5,746 bases of DNA from an uncultured Oscillospiraceae bacterium (GTDB lineage: Bacteria; Bacillota_A; Clostridia; Oscillospirales; Oscillospiraceae). The DNA is taken from assembly GCA_934589325.1 (NCBI GenBank), contig CAKTNU010000125.1, positions 1 to 5,746 of the forward strand, in the 5' to 3' direction. Within the stretch, counting starts at the first letter, position 1, and every line of letters begins with the position of its first letter. Both the position numbers and the translations under genes were made by a program. Positions 1 to 5,676 of this stretch are shown here, piece by piece. A model generated the notes under the pieces. The model ran no database searches, was not told the DNA's origin, and was given only the letters and a program-made list of their open reading frames with translations.

Positions 1-1136
1 TAGGTCTTCTGCGGCAGGCTGCTGGAGGGGACCTTGGAGAGAGTTACAAGCTCACTGGTGCAGTTTTCATAATTGGTGTCCCAGGAGTTGGTGACGCCGA
101 CGACGCGGCCGTCGGACAGGACGTACTGCTCACTGAGGTCATTGGTGTTGACGTCGCAGTCGATCCAGTTGAATATCTTGGTCTCGGTCTCGGTGTCGAA
201 ATTATAGCCGTAGAAGTTCGTGCCGTTGGTGTAGAACACATCGTAGTCACCATCGCCGGCCATAAGATTCTGGACCCAGCTCTTGAGCTTCACGGTCTTG
301 CCCATGGAGCGGGAAGCCATATCGACAAGCTGTATATCGTAGCCGTCGTTGCCGTAGGCGAATATGCCGATGCCGCCGTCGCGCAGCTTGACAAGGCTTT
401 CGGGATAGTTATCGAGCTCGACATCGAAGTCGATGCTGCCGTCGGCATTGTAGACACGGACGAGCATATCACTTGTCACTATCATCTTGCCGTCGTCGGT
501 GACTGCCATATCATAGGGGTAGAAGCCGTCGTTATTGTCGGGGCTGGCACTTGCAAGCTCCACACAGCTCTGCTCCGCGCCGGTCTTGTCAAGATTGCGC
601 AGGTAGCAGTGCTGCTCATACTTGTAATAGTTCCAGTACTCATCGCTGTACATCTCGACGCCCTCGGGCGCATCGCTCCAAGATATATACATGCTCTCAA
701 GCACCATCAGGCTGCCGTCGGACGCAACACAGAGTTTGGAAATGCTGCTGGTGTAGGTCTGATCGTGAGCTTCGACCTTGACGGGGGCGTAGTTCTCAAG
801 CTTGGTACGGCTGCCGTCAAAACCGATGAGGTAGAGACGGGACTCATATATGTCGTACTGCCCTTCATACTCGGCCGGGGTGTCGTGCTCCTGCTCGCCG
901 ACTACTTCAGACTGAGTGGTGTAGAAGCCGTCGTCTGTAAAGGCAAGGGCTGTGAGCCAGCCTTCACCGCCGTTATCCAGCTTGGAGAAGGTCGGTGCAT
1001 AGACATACTCCGGAGTCGGCGTATTGTCGGTCTTACCGCCGTTATTGCCGTTGTCCCCGCCCTTGCCGCAGGCGCAGAGGCTGAATACCAGCACCGCGGC
1101 GAGAAGCAGAGAAATGATCTTTTTCATTCTTTTCAT
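1..1136 (-). CDS. Secreted lipoprotein, N-terminal part (probable extracellular solute-binding protein with a propeller-like front half), truncated by the window edge
   Basis: The reading frame is open for 378 codons from ATG at 1136 and leaves the window after 'TA', so the next codon is Tyr or a stop. The start is set by AGGAGG at 1143-1148, six bases upstream. A second in-frame ATG at 1127 lies farther from that site. Residues 1-22 are a lipoprotein signal peptide: basic MKRMKK, a hydrophobic stretch 7-20, then lipobox L-C-A-C with the lipidated Cys at 23. A flexible Gly/Asn/Asp-rich linker follows (24-39). The rest is acidic and aromatic-rich with recurring Asp-Gly turns (about 68-70, 107-108, 139-141, 214-216, 341-343) separated by predicted beta strands, which suggests a beta-propeller-like fold. 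Ending at '...LPQKT' recalls large clostridial lipoproteins in which such a region precedes a sugar-type solute-binding domain. That is from memory of the family and the domain itself is not visible. The protein should sit on the outer face of the membrane. It is transcribed divergently from the two-component operon. Lipoprotein status is secure; ligand and function are unknown. Confidence 0.85.
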   Translation of the reverse strand, partial: MKRMKKIISLLLAAVLVFSLCACGKGGDNGNNGGKTDNTPTPEYVYAPTFSKLDNGGEGWLTALAFTDDGFYTTQSEVVGEQEHDTPAEYEGQYDIYESRLYLIGFDGSRTKLENYAPVKVEAHDQTYTSSISKLCVASDGSLMVLESMYISWSDAPEGVEMYSDEYWNYYKYEQHCYLRNLDKTGAEQSCVELASASPDNNDGFYPYDMAVTDDGKMIVTSDMLVRVYNADGSIDFDVELDNYPESLVKLRDGGIGIFAYGNDGYDIQLVDMASRSMGKTVKLKSWVQNLMAGDGDYDVFYTNGTNFYGYNFDTETETKIFNWIDCDVNTNDLSEQYVLSDGRVVGVTNSWDTNYENCTSELVTLSKVPSSSLPQKT

Positions 1137-1182
1137 TATGTTCCTCCTCGGAGATTCACAGGGATCTCTTGATTTTTCGGAC

Positions 1183-1204
1183 GCGGATCCGTACGCTGAT
1201 CCGC
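1183..1204 (-). repeat. Inverted repeat (hairpin) in the lipoprotein 5' untranslated leader
   Basis: GCGGATC (1183-1189) and GATCCGC (1198-1204) are a perfect 7-bp inverted repeat around an 8-base loop. The repeat lies between the predicted minus-strand transcription start (about 1220) and the lipoprotein ribosome binding site. In RNA it would be a stable stem about 35 bases before the Shine-Dalgarno. No U-run follows it, so it is not a terminator. It could stabilise the mRNA 5' end or be a protein-binding palindrome; neither can be decided from sequence. Confidence 0.5.
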
Positions 1205-1226
1205 CTGCGCAGAGACTTACACTAGC

Positions 1227-1255
1227 ATTGTAACATATTATTCTGCGTCTGTCTC
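1227..1255 (-). promoter_or_regulatory. Sigma-A-type promoter for the lipoprotein gene
   Basis: On the minus strand, GAGACA (1250-1255, four of six to TTGACA) is followed by a 17-bp spacer and TACAAT (1227-1232, five of six to TATAAT). Transcription would begin near 1220, giving a leader of about 84 bases before the ATG at 1136. The -35 box overlaps one copy of a tandem TCTTAA repeat, so the promoter could be controlled by a regulator bound there. Confidence 0.65.
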
Positions 1256-1269
1256 TTAACTTTTCTTAA
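1254..1269. promoter_or_regulatory. Candidate operator: tandem TCTTAA direct repeat, 10-bp period
   Basis: TCTTAA occurs at 1254-1259 and again at 1264-1269, so the copies fall on the same face of the helix. OmpR/PhoB-family regulators bind as head-to-tail dimers to direct repeats about 10-11 bp apart, and CTTAA-type half-sites are known for PmrA and QseB in Gram-negatives. The first copy overlaps the -35 box of the lipoprotein promoter. The second is about 16 bp upstream of the candidate -35 of the plus-strand operon. Assigning the neighbouring response regulator to it is inference. Confidence 0.35.
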
Positions 1270-1284
1270 ATGTTTCAAATTCCG

Positions 1285-1313
1285 TTGGTTTATACGAGAT
1301 TTTGTGGTATGAT
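1285..1313 (+). promoter_or_regulatory. Candidate extended -10 promoter for the response regulator/kinase operon
   Basis: TTGGTT (1285-1290) matches only the TTG of the -35 consensus. It is followed by a 17-bp spacer ending in TG-G and TATGAT (1308-1313), an extended -10 of good quality. Transcription would start near 1320, leaving an unusually long leader of about 200 bases before the ATG at 1519. A closer, activator-dependent start is possible instead. Confidence 0.45.
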
Positions 1314-1317
1314 GCGT

Positions 1318-1411
1318 TTAGCTAAAAACTATCGCTGCACGGCTGCGGCACCTCCCCCCGCTGTTTTTCCGCTATACTACGCCGCATTTGCATAGCTAAG
1401 GCCAATTTTTT
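1318..1411 (+). ncRNA. Possible structured 5' leader of the two-component operon
   Basis: Three short helices can nest: TTAGCTA (1318-1324) with TAGCTAA (1393-1399), TGCA (1336-1339) with TGCA (1389-1392), and TGCGGC (1344-1349) with GCCGCA (1381-1386). The enclosed loop is pyrimidine-rich, with a CCTCCCCCC run at 1351-1359. Six Ts at 1406-1411 lie shortly after the outer helix, so an attenuator is conceivable, though the loop is long and the helices short. It matches no riboswitch I recognise. Chance pairing is a real alternative. Confidence 0.2.
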
Positions 1412-1426
1412 GTATCGGTTTTGTAT
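1408..1426. promoter_or_regulatory. Candidate operator: tandem TTTTGTAT direct repeat, 11-bp period
   Basis: TTTTGTAT is repeated exactly at 1408-1415 and 1419-1426, with three bases between the copies. The 11-bp period is that of PhoB/PhoP-type tandem sites bound by winged-helix response regulators. It lies about 95 bp before the response regulator start codon, where it could serve autoregulation. No good -35 box follows it, which would fit an activated promoter using the downstream -10-like TATAAA (1472-1477). The link is inferred from spacing and position only. Confidence 0.35.
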
Positions 1427-1518
1427 ATCTGCGTTTTTTGCGGCAATAAATATGGCAATATAGATAGTACATATAAAATCAACAACATAATGACCTTATA
1501 AAAGAGGAGAGATAAAAC

Positions 1519-2208
1519 ATGGCTGCTTCATCACATATTTTAATAGTAGACGACGACCCGGATATCCGGCGTGTTCTGAAAATACTGCTCAGCGAACGGT
1601 ATGATGTCGCCGAGGCAAGCGGAGGCAGGGATGCCGTCGCATATGTAAAGGCGCACCCGGAGCTCGACCTTGTGCTTTTGGACGTCATGATGCCGGAGAT
1701 GGACGGTTTCCAGACCTGCGACACGATACGGCAGGACTCCAACGTCCCCATACTGTTTCTGACTGCAAAGTCCGCCGAGAATGACCGCGTCAGCGCCTAT
1801 GCAAGCGGCGGAGACGATTTTCTCTCCAAGCCCTTCTCCAGCCTTGAGCTGCTGGCCAAGGTCAATTCCCTGCTGCGCCGCTACAAGGAGTACCGCGGCA
1901 AGCCCGAGGAAGCGCTTGCCGTGGAGAATCTCGAGATAGATTTTTCTACGCATAAGGTCACGAGCGGCGGCCGCCCCGTCGCGCTGACCGATACGGAATA
2001 CGCTATACTTGCCTACCTTCTTCAGAACCGCGGCCGCACGGTCACGGCTGTCGAGCTATATGAGGCGGTGTGGAACGAGAAGTTCCTCTCCGGCTCCGGG
2101 AACACCGTCATGGTCCATGTTCTGAACCTGCGGCGCAAAATAGAAGAAAATCCGTCCAGCCCGAAGATTGTCCGCACGGTCTGGGGAAAGGGTTATCAAA
2201 TTGACTGA
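1519..2208 (+). CDS. OmpR/PhoB-family response regulator (receiver plus winged-helix DNA-binding domain)
   Basis: This 229-residue cytoplasmic transcription regulator has the full family length. The receiver domain spans about 5-121: acidic pocket D11-D12-D13, phosphoacceptor D55 in LLDVMMPEMDG, switch T82, and K104 in SKPF. A short linker leads to a winged-helix domain (about 133-229) with LTDTEYAILAYLL, a probable recognition helix around 194-210 rich in Val, Leu and Arg, and the closing wing VRTVWGKGYQID. All residues needed for phosphorylation are present. The start is supported by GAGGAG (1504-1509), nine bases before the ATG. The last codons overlap the kinase gene that follows, so the two are co-transcribed and the kinase is its expected phosphodonor. 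The sequence looks closest to VanR-like regulators of Gram-positives, but resemblance does not give a signal or regulon. Tandem repeats in the upstream region are possible binding sites. Confidence 0.95.
   Translation: MAASSHILIVDDDPDIRRVLKILLSERYDVAEASGGRDAVAYVKAHPELDLVLLDVMMPEMDGFQTCDTIRQDSNVPILFLTAKSAENDRVSAYASGGDDFLSKPFSSLELLAKVNSLLRRYKEYRGKPEEALAVENLEIDFSTHKVTSGGRPVALTDTEYAILAYLLQNRGRTVTAVELYEAVWNEKFLSGSGNTVMVHVLNLRRKIEENPSSPKIVRTVWGKGYQID
2187..2192 (+). promoter_or_regulatory. Ribosome binding site that sets the kinase TTG start
   Basis: AAAGGG, the end of a purine run GGGGAAAGGG at 2183-2192, lies eight bases before TTG at 2201, inside the response regulator coding sequence. This favours 2201 over another in-frame TTG at 2168, which has no comparable site before it. 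The arrangement implies translational coupling with the response regulator. Confidence 0.6.
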
Positions 2209-3562
2209 TAAGCAAGCCGAGCCGAGGAAAAAGCGCCTGCCATCCTCGCTCAACGCAAAAATGCTGTATACGATACTGCTGGGCTTCGCCTGTGCGCTGC
2301 TTGTCCTCGCAATAGTCCGCGGCGTCGGGAATCTGATCGTCGACAAGGTCTACATGAGCAGCGATGCAATAGCGTCACGCAAAGCGGAGATATATTCGCA
2401 GTTCAGCAGCTATGTCAGCACCCGCCGTGTGAACGGCGACGATTCGGCCTCGGTCGCCCGCTGGACAAAGGAGCACGAGTACGTCACCATACTCATCTAT
2501 AAGGGGCGCAGCTTCTCGATGCGGGCACACGGCGGCGAGGCTACAAACGCCTCGAATATCGCGGGCGCGGAGCGCAGCCAGTATATCGCGCAAAGTCAGC
2601 GGCTGTATCCGATGCGCTTTGCCGACGGGCTGTATCAGATAGCTATAAGCGAAAACTCGCAGGTGCGTGAATACGCACTCGTAAATGTTGTCGCCTGGGC
2701 GTCGGCCTGTCTTATCTTTATCGCGGTCATCCTGTGGTACGTACAGCGCATGACGCGGAGGATAATCAAGCTGTCGCACGAGGCCGGTGAGATAGGCGCG
2801 GGGGATCTCGAGCACGAGATAACCGTCAAAGGCTCGGATGAGATGTCGATGCTCGCGCACGAGGTCGACGAGATGCGCTGCTCGGTCATAGAGAAGATGG
2901 GCAACGAGCGCCGCGCATGGCAGGCAAACTCCGAGCTTATAACCGCTATTTCGCACGATATACGCACGCCGATGACCTCGATGCTGGGATATCTCAGTCT
3001 GCTGGATGAGAATGGCTTTTCTGACGAGGAGCAGGCAAAACAATTCGTTTCCGCCGCTTACGGCAAGGCCATGGAGCTGAAGGATCTGACGGACGAGCTG
3101 TTCAAATATTTCCTTGTTTTCGGCCGTGCCGACCTTGAGATGAACATGGAGGAATTTGATGCGCGGCTCCTGTTGGATCAGTTCATGCTGGAGCTGCAGT
3201 TCGATCTGCAGGACGACGGCTTCAATGTATCCCGCATCGACTTTTCCGGCGACTGCAGGGTCATGGCCGACACTATGTATCTTAAGCGCGTATTCGATAA
3301 TCTGCTGTCTAACCTGCGGAAATATGCCGACAAGTCGCGGCCGGTCATGATACTGTCTGCACTTGAAAACGGCTGGCTCAGCGTATGCGTATCGAACTAT
3401 GTCGTCCGTACCGCGGACCGGGTAGAGAGCACTAAGATAGGCATACGCACATGCGAAAAAATAATGACCCACATGGGCGGCAGCTTTGAGATACGCTCCG
3501 ACGAGGAGCATTTTGCCGCGGAGCTCCGCCTTCCCGCTCTCGACGGCACCGTCGAGGCGTGA
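2201..3562 (+). CDS. Membrane sensor histidine kinase, partner of the upstream response regulator
   Basis: A 453-residue kinase is predicted from TTG at 2201, overlapping the regulator's stop by 8 bp. It has a basic cytoplasmic tail (1-20), membrane helix 21-39, an extracytoplasmic sensor region of about 118 residues (40-157) with no family I recognise, a second membrane helix 159-181, a HAMP linker (about 182-235), and a dimerisation/phosphotransfer domain with H252 in SHDIRTPMTSMLGYL. A HATPase region follows, with the N box at 366-371 (DNLLSN). The ATP-lid part is unusual. No DxGxG G1 box is seen; VSNYVV (397-402) stands near its place, and the second glycine motif is reduced to KIGIRTCEKIM (412-422) followed by HMGG. 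From memory, a clostridial kinase subgroup carries similar 'IGxKTCxKIM' sequences, so this is probably a short-lid variant and not a dead enzyme. It should autophosphorylate at H252 and pass phosphate to D55 of the regulator. The signal is unknown. Confidence 0.92.
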   Translation: MTDKQAEPRKKRLPSSLNAKMLYTILLGFACALLVLAIVRGVGNLIVDKVYMSSDAIASRKAEIYSQFSSYVSTRRVNGDDSASVARWTKEHEYVTILIYKGRSFSMRAHGGEATNASNIAGAERSQYIAQSQRLYPMRFADGLYQIAISENSQVREYALVNVVAWASACLIFIAVILWYVQRMTRRIIKLSHEAGEIGAGDLEHEITVKGSDEMSMLAHEVDEMRCSVIEKMGNERRAWQANSELITAISHDIRTPMTSMLGYLSLLDENGFSDEEQAKQFVSAAYGKAMELKDLTDELFKYFLVFGRADLEMNMEEFDARLLLDQFMLELQFDLQDDGFNVSRIDFSGDCRVMADTMYLKRVFDNLLSNLRKYADKSRPVMILSALENGWLSVCVSNYVVRTADRVESTKIGIRTCEKIMTHMGGSFEIRSDEEHFAAELRLPALDGTVEA

Positions 3563-3587
3563 GTCAGCAGCGGCCTTGACCAGTTTT

Positions 3588-3597
3588 CTATTAATAG
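3588..3597. repeat. Short perfect palindrome after the kinase gene
   Basis: CTATTAATAG at 3588-3597 is a perfect 10-bp palindrome between the kinase stop and the terminator. It is AT-rich and may be chance. No function is proposed. Confidence 0.25.
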
Positions 3598-3610
3598 CTA
3601 TTTGAACTCA

Positions 3611-3646
3611 AAAAACAGGAGCAGTTTTGAAACTGCTCCTGTTTTT
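3611..3646. terminator. Bidirectional rho-independent terminator
   Basis: A perfect 16-bp stem (3611-3626 with 3631-3646) closes on a TTGA loop. The core is CAGGAGCAGTT, flanked by five As on the left and five Ts on the right, so both transcripts end in a U-run formed by the base of the stem. It lies about 50 bp after the kinase stop (plus strand) and about 70 bp after the ProX-like gene stop (minus strand), exactly where two convergent operons meet. Confidence 0.9.
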
Positions 3647-3718
3647 GCTGTTTGCTTCGTTTCCAAAATAATGCGTCCGCAGTAAGCCCCGCTCCGGCTG
3701 CAGCTTCAGTCCAGCGTC

Positions 3719-4267
3719 TCACTCGACGACCCACGGCAGGCTCACCTTAGTATAATCGTGATTCATAGCCGGTATCAGCTTTCCGGTCACATCACGCATC
3801 GGGATGCGGAGCGTGGAGGTATTTATGCATGGGTGGCAGCCGAGATATTCATCCGCAAGCAGTTCTTCATCCATGAGCAGACGGACACGGCCCGCTTTAT
3901 CATTCATAAGGCCGAGGACGCTGACGGAGCCGGGCGTTATATCCAGCAGCTCCTCCATGTGCCCGGCTGACGCAAATGACAGTCTCGCGGAGCCTATCTG
4001 CTTCGACAGCAGCTTCGTCTTGAACGGCTTGTCGCCCGGCATGAGCAGGAGATAAAACTCCGTCTCCTGACGGTTACATAAAAACAGGTTCTTGCATATT
4101 TTGCAGCCAAGCACGGACTCAATACCGTGGCAGGCCTCAATAGTATCGGCATGCTCATGGTCTGCGCGGTAATACTCTATGCCGAGAGCATCGAGCAGGT
4201 CATAGCAGCGCTCTTCCTTTGCGATACGGCTGTCCTCCGGACGGCCTTTATATAATTTCAGTTCCAT
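3719..4267 (-). CDS. ProX/YbaK-type prolyl-tRNA editing protein (Ala-tRNA(Pro) deacylase-like)
   Basis: The 182-residue product is the usual length for free-standing ProX/PrdX proteins of the YbaK/aminoacyl-tRNA synthetase-associated family. These hydrolyse tRNA(Pro) wrongly charged, typically with alanine. Supporting sequences are CKNLFLCNRQ (58-67), whose K59 fits the conserved catalytic lysine position, LLLMPGDKPFKTK (73-85), the glycine/proline turn ITPGSVSVLGLMND (110-123), and GCHPCINTSTLRI (143-155) corresponding to the GxHPxxNTAT hallmark. No membrane or secretion signal is present, so it acts in the cytoplasm. An AGGA site (4275-4278) lies seven bases before the ATG, within the 15-bp gap to the CoA-transferase gene, so the two share an operon. 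In some clostridia relatives called PrdX accompany proline reductase genes; none are visible here. Family assignment is firm. The exact mischarged substrate cannot be told from sequence. Cysteines 46, 55, 58, 64, 144 and 147 are more numerous than usual, perhaps reflecting anaerobic life. Confidence 0.9.
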   Translation of the reverse strand: MELKLYKGRPEDSRIAKEERCYDLLDALGIEYYRADHEHADTIEACHGIESVLGCKICKNLFLCNRQETEFYLLLMPGDKPFKTKLLSKQIGSARLSFASAGHMEELLDITPGSVSVLGLMNDKAGRVRLLMDEELLADEYLGCHPCINTSTLRIPMRDVTGKLIPAMNHDYTKVSLPWVVE

Positions 4268-4282
4268 ATCCTAATCCTGTAT

Positions 4283-5614
4283 CTATCTTTTATTTGACGG
4301 CAGCCATATTCTCTGCCTCTCGGCAGCTTTGATAAGCTCATCGCGGAGATCCGGGTGCGCAATGGATATCATCGCGTCTGCACGCTCCCATGTGCTGCGT
4401 CCGGCGAGATTTGCCGCGCCGTATTCCGTGACGATATAGTACGCCTGACTGCGCGGAGTAGTGATGATATCCCCGCCGAACTGCGGCAGGATACGTGAGT
4501 GAAGCACGCCGGACTTGTCACGGTACGTACTGCTCATGCACAGAAATGCCTTGCCGCCGCATGCCATCACCGCCCCGGTGACAAAATCGAGCTGGCCGCC
4601 GGTGCCGCTTATCTGGCGCGTCCCCGCACTTTCCGACGCGACCTGCCCGTATATGTCCGCATTGAGGCATCCGTTTATGGATATCATTCCGTCATTGCGG
4701 GCAATGACCGCGGGATCATTTACATAGCTCAGCGGCATAGCCATGAGCCCCGGGTTATCGTTTATCCAGTCATACAGCTCCTCGGAGCCGACCGCAAGGC
4801 CATACACGCCTTTGCCTGTATGCAGCGGCTTGCGGCGGTTCGTCAGCTTTCCGGCGCGGAACATCGCAAGATAACCGTCGGAGCAGAGCTCTGTGTGCAT
4901 ACCGAGGTCCTGCAGGTCGGACTCGGCGATGAGCCGCCCAAGCGCGTTCGGCATGCCGCCGATGCCGAGCTGTATCGTCGCTCCGTCGCATATATGCGGA
5001 AATATATGCTGAGCTATGAGCACATCGGTCTCGGTCGGTTCCGGAGACGGCATATCCCACAGCGGGCGTCGGCCGGACTCGACAACGCGGTCCGCCTCGG
5101 AGATGTGGACGTTCTCCTCTTCGCCAAATACACGCGGGATAGCTTCGTTGACCTCGAGTATGACCACGTCTGCGGCCTCGACTATGGCGCGGCATACGCC
5201 TGTCGAGCCGCCGAAGCTGAAATAGCCGTGGCTATCCATAGGCGAGACGCAGAGCATTGCGACGTTGACATGTATCTGCGTCCGGTAATACCACGCGAGA
5301 TTGCGGAATATCATCGGCGTAAAGAAGGCGCGCCCGGCGTCGCAGAGCCTGCGCTCGTAGCTGGAGCAGTGCCATGTGTGGTAGACAAAGTGTTCCATGT
5401 CCGGGTCGCACTCGACGACAGCAAGCGGCCCCGGAGTCAGGTTGCCGCGTATCTTCACGCCGTGCAGCTCGCCGCACCGTCTGGCAAGCGCTTCATCGAG
5501 CATGACGGGCTTTGAGTTATTTGAGCCGTAGTCGACCCAATCGCCGCTTTTGATAAGCTGCACCGCTTCGTCCGCGGTACAGAGCTTTGCACGGTATTCG
5601 CCGTAATAGTTCAT
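4283..5614 (-). CDS. Acetyl-CoA hydrolase/transferase-family CoA-transferase (butyryl-CoA:acetate or 4-hydroxybutyrate CoA-transferase type)
   Basis: The 443-residue enzyme moves CoA between an acyl-CoA and a free acid such as acetate, through a glutamyl-CoA intermediate, in cytoplasmic fermentation. The N-terminal half carries [17 protein letters not shown] (residues 14-30 from this start) and [12 protein letters not shown]. The C-terminal half has GIGGMPNA (217-224), the catalytic glutamate E242 in [22 protein letters not shown] (335-348) and [26 protein letters not shown] near the end. The ending closely recalls butyryl-CoA:acetate CoA-transferases of gut butyrate producers, while other parts are also shared with 4-hydroxybutyrate and succinyl-CoA enzymes, so the substrate is open. 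ATG at 5614 is preferred because GAGGTGA (5620-5626) is a near-perfect ribosome binding site for it. An in-frame GTG at 5623 sits inside that site and would add only three residues. The ProX-like gene follows after 15 bp. No clear promoter is seen directly upstream. Confidence 0.92.
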   Translation of the reverse strand: MNYYGEYRAKLCTADEAVQLIKSGDWVDYGSNNSKPVMLDEALARRCGELHGVKIRGNLTPGPLAVVECDPDMEHFVYHTWHCSSYERRLCDAGRAFFTPMIFRNLAWYYRTQIHVNVAMLCVSPMDSHGYFSFGGSTGVCRAIVEAADVVILEVNEAIPRVFGEEENVHISEADRVVESGRRPLWDMPSPEPTETDVLIAQHIFPHICDGATIQLGIGGMPNALGRLIAESDLQDLGMHTELCSDGYLAMFRAGKLTNRRKPLHTGKGVYGLAVGSEELYDWINDNPGLMAMPLSYVNDPAVIARNDGMISINGCLNADIYGQVASESAGTRQISGTGGQLDFVTGAVMACGGKAFLCMSSTYRDKSGVLHSRILPQFGGDIITTPRSQAYYIVTEYGAANLAGRSTWERADAMISIAHPDLRDELIKAAERQRIWLPSNKR

Positions 5615-5656
5615 GGTCGTCACCTCGAAATAAAGTCTGGAGTATTGCGGATGTTT

Positions 5657-5672
5657 CCGATATCAGTATCGG
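5657..5672. repeat. Short inverted repeat before the CoA-transferase gene
   Basis: CCGATA (5657-5662) and TATCGG (5667-5672) form a perfect 6-bp stem with a TCAG loop. It lies between the upstream stop codon (5677) and the CoA-transferase ribosome binding site. No T-run follows on either strand, so it is not a standard terminator. It may be an intercistronic mRNA stem or an operator. Confidence 0.35.
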
Positions 5673-5676
5673 CCGG

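Larger units (their letters stand above)
1137..1518. other. Divergent intergenic control region between the lipoprotein gene and the two-component operon
   Basis: This 382-bp stretch has no credible coding sequence and is clearly more AT-rich than its flanks. It holds the lipoprotein ribosome binding site and promoter, a hairpin in that gene's untranslated leader, a plus-strand extended -10 candidate, two tandem short direct repeats, a possible structured leader at 1318-1399 and the response regulator ribosome binding site. These parts are listed separately. A further TATACT (1373-1378) and TATAAA (1472-1477) on the plus strand look like -10 elements but lack a recognisable -35 at normal distance. 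They could serve as activator-dependent promoters. Confidence 0.7.

Noticed and set aside
609..1172. 187-codon plus-strand open frame across the lipoprotein gene
   Set aside because: It is the antisense of the minus-strand lipoprotein frame, which has a signal peptide, lipobox and strong ribosome binding site. The plus-strand product has no recognisable domain.
1351..1359. Pyrimidine run CCTCCCCCC as a sequestering partner of the response regulator ribosome binding site
   Set aside because: Only four contiguous pairs with GAGGAG could be formed, too weak to claim translational control.
1431..1444. GCG-T6-GCG segment as a terminator-like hairpin
   Set aside because: GCG...GCG is a direct repeat, not an inverted one, so it cannot form a stem.
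1540..1953. 137-codon minus-strand open frame opposite the response regulator
   Set aside because: It is a shadow of the receiver domain coding sequence, with no ribosome binding site or recognisable motif.
2168..2200. Upstream TTG at 2168 as the kinase start
   Set aside because: It would overlap the regulator by 41 bp and lacks a good ribosome binding site, whereas TTG at 2201 has one at proper spacing and leaves a normal basic tail before the first membrane helix.
2375..3511. 378-codon minus-strand open frame inside the kinase gene
   Set aside because: The plus-strand kinase has clear H and N boxes and membrane helices. The antisense frame is long because of GC-rich codon structure, and its product (His-, Arg- and Ala-rich) matches nothing.
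4499..5515. 338-codon plus-strand open frame opposite the CoA-transferase
   Set aside because: The minus strand encodes a complete CoA-transferase with its catalytic glutamate and family motifs. The plus-strand frame is its shadow.
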